Assembly: GCA_031375105.1 (NCBI GenBank)
Contig: JANMHJ010000040.1
Span: 37,798-101,797 of the forward strand
From: JANMDU01 sp031375105
GTDB taxonomy: Bacteria > Pseudomonadota > Gammaproteobacteria > Burkholderiales > Burkholderiaceae_C
Direction: 5' to 3'
Length of the DNA stretch: 64,000 nucleotides
The position numbers and the translations under genes are program-made. Each line of letters begins with the position of its first letter. Positions within the stretch are counted from its first letter, which is position 1. The notes under the pieces were generated by a model. It was given only the letters and a program-made list of their open reading frames with translations, did no database searches and was not told where the DNA came from. Of the stretch, positions 61,352 to 64,000 are shown in pieces.

Positions 61352-61426
61352 TGGGTTGTTCAACCAGATTCGAACTGGTGTCTTCAGGGTCACATCCTGA
61401 AATGCTGCCGCTGCACCATGAACAAC
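61352..61426 (-). tRNA. tRNA-His(GUG)
   Basis: Acceptor TTGTTCA/TGAACAA with the extra 5' G opposite C73, the hallmark of tRNA-His. Anticodon arm TCAGG-ATGTGAC-CCTGA carries GTG; T-arm ACCAGTTCGAATCTGGT; CCA is encoded. The sequence differs from usual housekeeping tRNA-His genes. It lies 33 bp upstream of the HNH gene. Confidence 0.9.
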
Positions 61427-61431
61427 ATATT

Positions 61432-61509
61432 TGGTATCTCGTGAAGGATTCGAACCCTCAACCCCCGACTTCGTAAGACGGTGCTCTGATTCCGTTGAGC
61501 TAACGAGAT
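61432..61509 (-). tRNA. tRNA-Arg(ACG)
   Basis: Acceptor ATCTCGT/ACGAGAT, D-stem GCTC/GAGC, anticodon arm CCGTC-TTACGAA-GTCGG with anticodon ACG (one T-T mismatch in the stem), T-arm GAGGGTTCGAATCCTTC, A73 and encoded CCA. The A34 would need TadA editing to inosine. Confidence 0.87.
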
Positions 61510-61518
61510 AAAAACTGA

Positions 61519-61591
61519 CGCCCCGAGAAAGTCTCGAACTTCCAACCTGCGGATTTCGAGGCCGCTGCTCTGCCAATTGAGCAATCGGGAC
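61519..61591 (-). tRNA. tRNA with anticodon CGA (Ser) but class I form
   Basis: Acceptor GTCCCGA/TCGGGGC, D-stem GCTC/GAGC, anticodon loop CTCGAAA with CGA, T-arm GGAAGTTCGAGACTTTC. The stem below the loop has a C-T mismatch. The variable loop is 5 nt (AGGTT), while genuine tRNA-Ser has a long variable arm. The discriminator G is followed by TCA and not CCA. It is doubtful as a serine tRNA. Confidence 0.75.
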
Positions 61592-61595
61592 ATAT

Positions 61596-61671
61596 TGGCG
61601 TCTCTTATCGGAGTCGAACCGATGGCTTTCTCCTAGACAGGGAGACACTCTGGCCACTGAGTTAACGAGAC
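61596..61671 (-). tRNA. tRNA-Asp(GUC)
   Basis: Acceptor GTCTCGT/AAGAGAC (one mismatch at pair 6), D-stem ACTC/GAGT, anticodon arm TCTCC-CTGTCTA-GGAGA with GTC, T-arm ATCGGTTCGACTCCGAT, G73 (the Asp identity base) and encoded CCA. Confidence 0.88.
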
Positions 61672-61677
61672 GAAAAT

Positions 61678-61752
61678 TGGCAAACCGCAGGGGTATCGAT
61701 CCCCTCTCTACAGATTGAAAGTCTGCTGGCCACACCTGCTGCCTCGCGGTTC
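61678..61752 (-). tRNA. tRNA-Glu(UUC)
   Basis: Acceptor GAACCGC/GCGGTTT, anticodon arm GCAGA-CTTTCAA-TCTGT with TTC, T-arm AGGGGATCGATACCCCT (loop begins A instead of T), G73 and encoded CCA. The D-arm (GGCA...GGCC) has one A-G mismatch. Confidence 0.85.
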
Positions 61753-61757
61753 ATAAA

Positions 61758-61835
61758 TGGTCTGGGTGGCTGGCTTCGATCCAGCGGCCTCCTGCTTCCA
61801 AAGCAGGCCGTCTACCTGACTGACATTACACCCAG
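61758..61835 (-). tRNA. tRNA-Pro(UGG)
   Basis: Acceptor CTGGGTG/CACCCAG, anticodon arm CCTGC-TTTGGAA-GCAGG with TGG, T-arm GCTGGATCGAAGCCAGC, A73 and encoded CCA. The D-arm is irregular (TGTC/GACG with an extra base before it). Confidence 0.87.
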
Positions 61836-61841
61836 AAAAAT

Positions 61842-61918
61842 TGGTGCCCCAGGGGAGATTCGAACTCCCAGAATCCTGTGTCTGAGACAGGCATGTATGC
61901 CGGTTCCATCACCGGGGC
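61842..61918 (-). tRNA. tRNA with anticodon CAG (Leu) but class I form
   Basis: Acceptor GCCCCGG/CTGGGGC, anticodon arm CCTGT-CTCAGAC-ACAGG with CAG, T-arm GGGAGTTCGAATCTCCC, A73 and encoded CCA. The D-loop resembles tRNA-Leu (GGAACCGG), but the variable loop is only 5 nt (ATTCT), whereas bacterial tRNA-Leu has a long variable arm. First tRNA of the array. Confidence 0.83.
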
Positions 61919-61932
61919 GTGAAGTGTTGTGA

Positions 61933-62081
61933 TTTCACTTCGGCTGTGTCCACACGCGAAGACCCGCACATGCGGATCAAACTGTTCGCTGCACAGGCAA
62001 GAGCGACTTGCATGCACATGCGCTGCATCGCAGTTTGCGAGAATTCGAGCAGCGTGGTGTGTGGGCACACCCGAAGTGAAA
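61933..62081 (-). promoter_or_regulatory. Leader domain closed by a 23-bp long-range stem
   Basis: 61933-61955 (TTTCACTTCGGCTGTGTCCA and CAC) pairs with 62059-62081 at 21 of 23 positions, plus one G-U pair. It encloses about 103 nt with further small stems, and lies between the boxA-like element and the first tRNA. This resembles RNase III processing stems of stable-RNA precursors. Confidence 0.65.
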
Positions 62082-62129
62082 CGGCGTTTGATCTAACGAT
62101 CAAAACAGCCGAACTTCTTTTCAACAAAT

Positions 62130-62141
62130 TGTTAAAGAACA
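62130..62141 (-). promoter_or_regulatory. boxA-like antitermination element
   Basis: TGTTCTTTAACA on the minus strand, followed by ATTTG, matches the rRNA-operon boxA (TGCTCTTTAACA) at 11 of 12 positions. It lies about 210 nt before the first tRNA. Nus-factor antitermination would suit a long stable-RNA operon. Confidence 0.6.
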
Positions 62142-62207
62142 GTGACGCATTTGCACAATGCAAAGCTGCGCCCTCATGGCACGATGACCACGATGAAAAA
62201 AGACAAC

Positions 62208-62239
62208 AAAAAAGCCCGATCTCGTTTCCAAGACCGGGC
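62208..62239 (-). terminator. Intrinsic terminator upstream of the tRNA array (possible attenuator)
   Basis: On the minus strand GCCCGGTCTTG, loop GAAA, CGAGATCGGGC, then TTTTTT. Two G-U pairs interrupt an otherwise perfect 11-bp stem. It ends any RNA started at the promoter near 62464 before it reaches the tRNA array, unless it is read through. Confidence 0.85.
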
Positions 62240-62269
62240 CTACAGAGGTAGGTGAAGACGGTACGTGAG

Positions 62270-62416
62270 TTACACGTGACCCTCGCCCGGTGGGGCTGAA
62301 TAATCCAATGCCTTCGGCTCAAAGCCTAGGCGCGAGCTATGCATGACATTCAGCCGCGCACAGCCACACCAAGCCTGAGCGGCTAAGCGTGTGGGGGATG
62401 CGATACGGTTAAACAT
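62270..62416 (-). CDS. Possible 48-codon leader ORF
   Basis: ATG at 62416 opens a 48-codon frame beginning MFNRIASPTRLAAQAW and ending PPGEGHV. It starts about 40 nt after the likely transcription start and stops 31 nt before the terminator stem. An AAGAG sequence lies 5 nt before the ATG. No homology is recognised. The region also folds well (CCACAC/GTGTGG; GGCTGAAT/ATTCAGCC; ACGTG/CACGT), so it may instead be a structured RNA. Confidence 0.35.
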   Translation of the reverse strand: MFNRIASPTRLAAQAWCGCARLNVMHSSRLGFEPKALDYSAPPGEGHV

Positions 62417-62463
62417 ATGAAGCTCTTGAAAAAATTAAAATGCAGAAAACTGCGATAGAACGT

Positions 62464-62492
62464 AATGTAAAGACTCTTTACTGGATCGTCAA
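62464..62492 (-). promoter_or_regulatory. Sigma-70-type promoter upstream of the leader RNA
   Basis: On the minus strand TTGACG (-35), 17 bp, TACATT (-10). Transcription would begin near 62457, giving an RNA of about 250 nt to the terminator at 62208 or reading on into the tRNA array. It lies divergent from the XRE-family gene at 62538. Confidence 0.5.
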
Positions 62493-62537
62493 CATCTGCG
62501 ACAATTATTTTTTGATTTCGTTGCGAATTTTCAACAC

Positions 62538-62933
62538 ATGCAAGACTTTTCCGTCAACGCCACAGTTGTGCGCCGCACCAATCTCAATATGCTTTTGCAT
62601 GAGTTTGTGAAAACCCGCATCGCGCAAGGTGCAGCGCCCAAAGGCTTGGAGCAGGAGTTTGCGCAGCAAATACAAATCTCCCCCAGTATGCTCAGCCAAA
62701 TCAAAAGCTCACGCCCGATTGGTGACAAGCTCGCGCGGCAAATTGAGGTGCTCTGCGGCTTGGCGGCACATTGGCTGGATGAGACGCAAGCTGTGGCAGA
62801 AGATTTGCCCAATGAGGCGGAAGATCACATCGCGGATTTGGCGCGCCAAGCTTGGCGGCAATGCAATGCCGAACAGAAACGCGAGCTGCGCTTGCATTTG
62901 CGTGCCTTGGCGCAGCCAGAAAAGAAAGCCTAA
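62538..62933 (+). CDS. XRE-family (Cro/CI-type) transcriptional regulator
   Basis: A 131-residue DNA-binding protein. The helix-turn-helix is LEQEFAQQIQISPSMLSQIK, SSRPIGDKLARQIE, in the middle of the chain; the C-terminal part is helical and charged (ARQAWRQCNAEQKRELRLHL). Proteins of this type are frequent in Comamonadaceae. It is divergent from the tRNA/rtcB locus and could regulate it. It overlaps the convergent HAD gene by four bases. Confidence 0.87.
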   Translation: MQDFSVNATVVRRTNLNMLLHEFVKTRIAQGAAPKGLEQEFAQQIQISPSMLSQIKSSRPIGDKLARQIEVLCGLAAHWLDETQAVAEDLPNEAEDHIADLARQAWRQCNAEQKRELRLHLRALAQPEKKA

Positions 62934-63592
62934 GCCATCAACGCTGGCAAATCTGCCATGCTGGTAAACACATGGGTTGCACCCACATCGCGCATGGCTT
63001 GCGCGCTCGAATGGCCGATTTCATCAGGGCAGTACGCGAAGACGGTGCAGCCAGCGGCCACGCCTGCTGTAGCGCCCGTGGTGCTGTCTTCAATCACGGC
63101 GCAGCGTTTGGAATCCACGCCCAGCGCTGCCGCCGCAGCTAAATACACATCGGGTGCAGGTTTGCTTTTGGGCATCTCTACGCCGCTGAAAATACGGCCT
63201 TCAAAGAAATGCAAGAGTCCGGTCTTGGTCAACTGCAACACGACCTTACCGCGATCAGCGCCGCTGGCGCAAGCCATTTTAGTGCCGTACACAACTTGCA
63301 GTTTGTTGAGTGCAGACTCAATATGTGGGATGGCTACTAGAGAGGCATGCAGCGCAGCATTGCGTCGTTTGCGGAAGGCTTCGATCCAAGCGTCATCCAC
63401 CTTCTGGCCTGTCTTGGCTTCGATCAATGGGCCTTGGTCTTGCACGAGTTTGCCGATGAACAGGCGCATGCATTCAGCCGATGTGAGCTGCCAGCCCATC
63501 TCGCCTAGCATCTGGCGCAGCACGCCATTGGAGATGTGTTCGCTGTCTACCAACACCCCATCGCAATCAAACAAAATCGCGTCAAACTTCAT
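62930..63592 (-). CDS. HAD-family hydrolase (beta-phosphoglucomutase-like)
   Basis: A 220-residue phosphatase or phosphomutase of HAD subfamily IA. Motif I is ILFDCDGVLVDSEHISNGVL (nucleophile Asp), motif II ACASGADRGKVVLQL, motif III MPKSKPAPDVYLAAAAALGV (Lys), and motif IV AVIEDSTTGATAGVAAGCTV (Asp pair). The helical cap lies between motifs I and II. The substrate is unknown; a sugar phosphate is typical. Confidence 0.92.
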   Translation of the reverse strand: MKFDAILFDCDGVLVDSEHISNGVLRQMLGEMGWQLTSAECMRLFIGKLVQDQGPLIEAKTGQKVDDAWIEAFRKRRNAALHASLVAIPHIESALNKLQVVYGTKMACASGADRGKVVLQLTKTGLLHFFEGRIFSGVEMPKSKPAPDVYLAAAAALGVDSKRCAVIEDSTTGATAGVAAGCTVFAYCPDEIGHSSAQAMRDVGATHVFTSMADLPALMA

Positions 63593-63618
63593 ATCTGCTT
63601 CCGATAAAACTGTATTCT

Positions 63619-63680
63619 AATTGCTATCAATAAATGAGCAATCCGCGCTTATTCTATAACGGCGTGTGGCTGATTTAGAT
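63619..63680 (+). repeat. Dispersed 65-bp repeat, intergenic copy near the window end
   Basis: ATTGCTATCAATAAATGAGCA, given in parts as ATTGCTATCA and ATAAATGAGCA, then CGCTTATTCTATAACGGCGT, then GGCTGATTTAGAT. It lies between the HAD gene start and the small gene end. Confidence 0.72.
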
Positions 63681-63887
63681 CGAAACATCCGGCTTGAGCG
63701 GTAGATTGCTCTCGATGGCTTGCATCACGCCTGTGCTGTGGGGTGCGATGCCGTATTCGCGTAGATTTTTACGCAGCTCATAAGCATCCACTTCATTCCA
63801 AGTCAGCCCGCATTCGAGGCAGGCATGCGAATGCGCGTTGTCTAGAAACACGGGTTTGCCTATTGCTCCGGCCCGATGAAGTATCAA
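63675..63887 (-). CDS. Small protein of unknown function
   Basis: A 70-codon frame starting at TTG 63887, whose start overlaps the stop of the upstream gene (TTGA). It contains a CLECGLTWNEVDAYELRKNL motif with a C-x2-C pair and ends IESNLPLKPDVSI. I do not recognise the family. It may be a genuine coupled small gene or a decayed remnant. Confidence 0.4.
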   Translation of the reverse strand: MILHRAGAIGKPVFLDNAHSHACLECGLTWNEVDAYELRKNLREYGIAPHSTGVMQAIESNLPLKPDVSI

Positions 63888-64000
63888 GCCGCATACTGAA
63901 CTCGCTTGTCTTGAAAGTAGCGCATCACACGCTCAGGGTTTTGCTCCAACATCGTCATATGCTCGACTGTTGCAGCGCGTAACTTGGCTTTTGTGCGCAC
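63884..64000 (-). CDS. C-terminal fragment of an unidentified protein, cut by the window edge
   Basis: The frame is open from the window end and encodes about 38 residues ending EQNPERVMRYFQDKRVQYAA before TGA. The 5' part is outside the window. Too little is visible to name a family. Confidence 0.45.
   Translation of the reverse strand: MRTKAKLRAATVEHMTMLEQNPERVMRYFQDKRVQYAA

Noticed and set aside
62177..62200. Plus-strand TGGCACG as a sigma-54 -24 element
   Set aside because: The required TGC at the -12 position is missing at the correct distance.
62208..62457. 6S RNA, tmRNA or RNase P RNA upstream of the tRNA array
   Set aside because: The region is well folded but shows none of the conserved sequence blocks of these RNAs.
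1..64000. CRISPR arrays, complete insertion sequences, prophage or rRNA genes
   Set aside because: I looked for regularly spaced direct repeats, transposase motifs, phage structural genes and rRNA landmarks and saw none.

Overview
The window looks like chromosomal DNA of a beta-proteobacterium of the Burkholderiales, most probably the family Comamonadaceae. The evidence is gene content only: a Bug/TctC-type periplasmic binding protein, PhaM-type polyhydroxyalkanoate (PHA) granule protein, an AAKKP-repeat histone H1-like protein, the dusB-fis pair, a PilS/PilR-like pair next to ampD, and a homodimeric AceE. No species is named because no rRNA gene is present.

Layout. 1-4.9 kb: an amino-acid ABC transporter cut by the window edge, a Bug receptor and a divergent acyl-CoA ligase. 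5.0-6.4 kb: an HNH nuclease gene flanked by long imperfect inverted repeats. 6.4-13.3 kb: small membrane protein, ffh, a CcsA-like cytochrome c assembly gene, a PilS/PilR-like two-component system and ampD. 13.6-18.2 kb: class Ia ribonucleotide reductase nrdA-nrdB behind two NrdR boxes. 18.4-28.8 kb: histone-like protein, DedA-like protein, dusB-fis, purH, a retroviral-type protease, enoyl-CoA hydratase, PhaM, a FIST sensor, a ceramidase-like protein and an MFS-acyltransferase fusion. 28.9-31.0 kb: a SulP-STAS-cyclic-nucleotide-binding fusion. 31.3-46.7 kb: a pyrimidine or related amide catabolic island with PreT/PreA, dihydropyrimidinase/hydantoinase, N-carbamoyl amidohydrolase, a deaminase-like amidohydrolase, a creatininase-family enzyme, an FAD oxidase, two ABC transport modules and a RutR-like TetR regulator. 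Two RutR-type operators sit at the heads of its transcription units. 46.9-57.6 kb: aceE with a divergent Lrp regulator, AlaX editing protein, a tandem pair of unknown exported proteins, a toxin-antitoxin pair, DsbD and a redoxin.

57.7-62.5 kb is the most unusual locus: rtcB RNA ligase, a slipin (SPFH) gene, an HNH gene and a tight array of seven divergent tRNA genes plus an Ile(GAU)-like pseudo-tRNA and a 54-nt acceptor/T-arm minihelix. All read on the minus strand. Upstream lie a boxA-like sequence, a 23-bp long-range stem, and a promoter/small ORF/terminator arrangement that resembles an attenuator. It reads as a tRNA-supply-and-repair (or tRNA-decoy) operon.

A second unexpected signal is spread over the whole window: about 14 clear copies of one roughly 65-bp degenerate repeat, ten or more of them inside real coding sequences and translated in frame (PurH, AceE, DsbD twice, AlaX, an ABC permease, a FIST protein, a histidine kinase and others).
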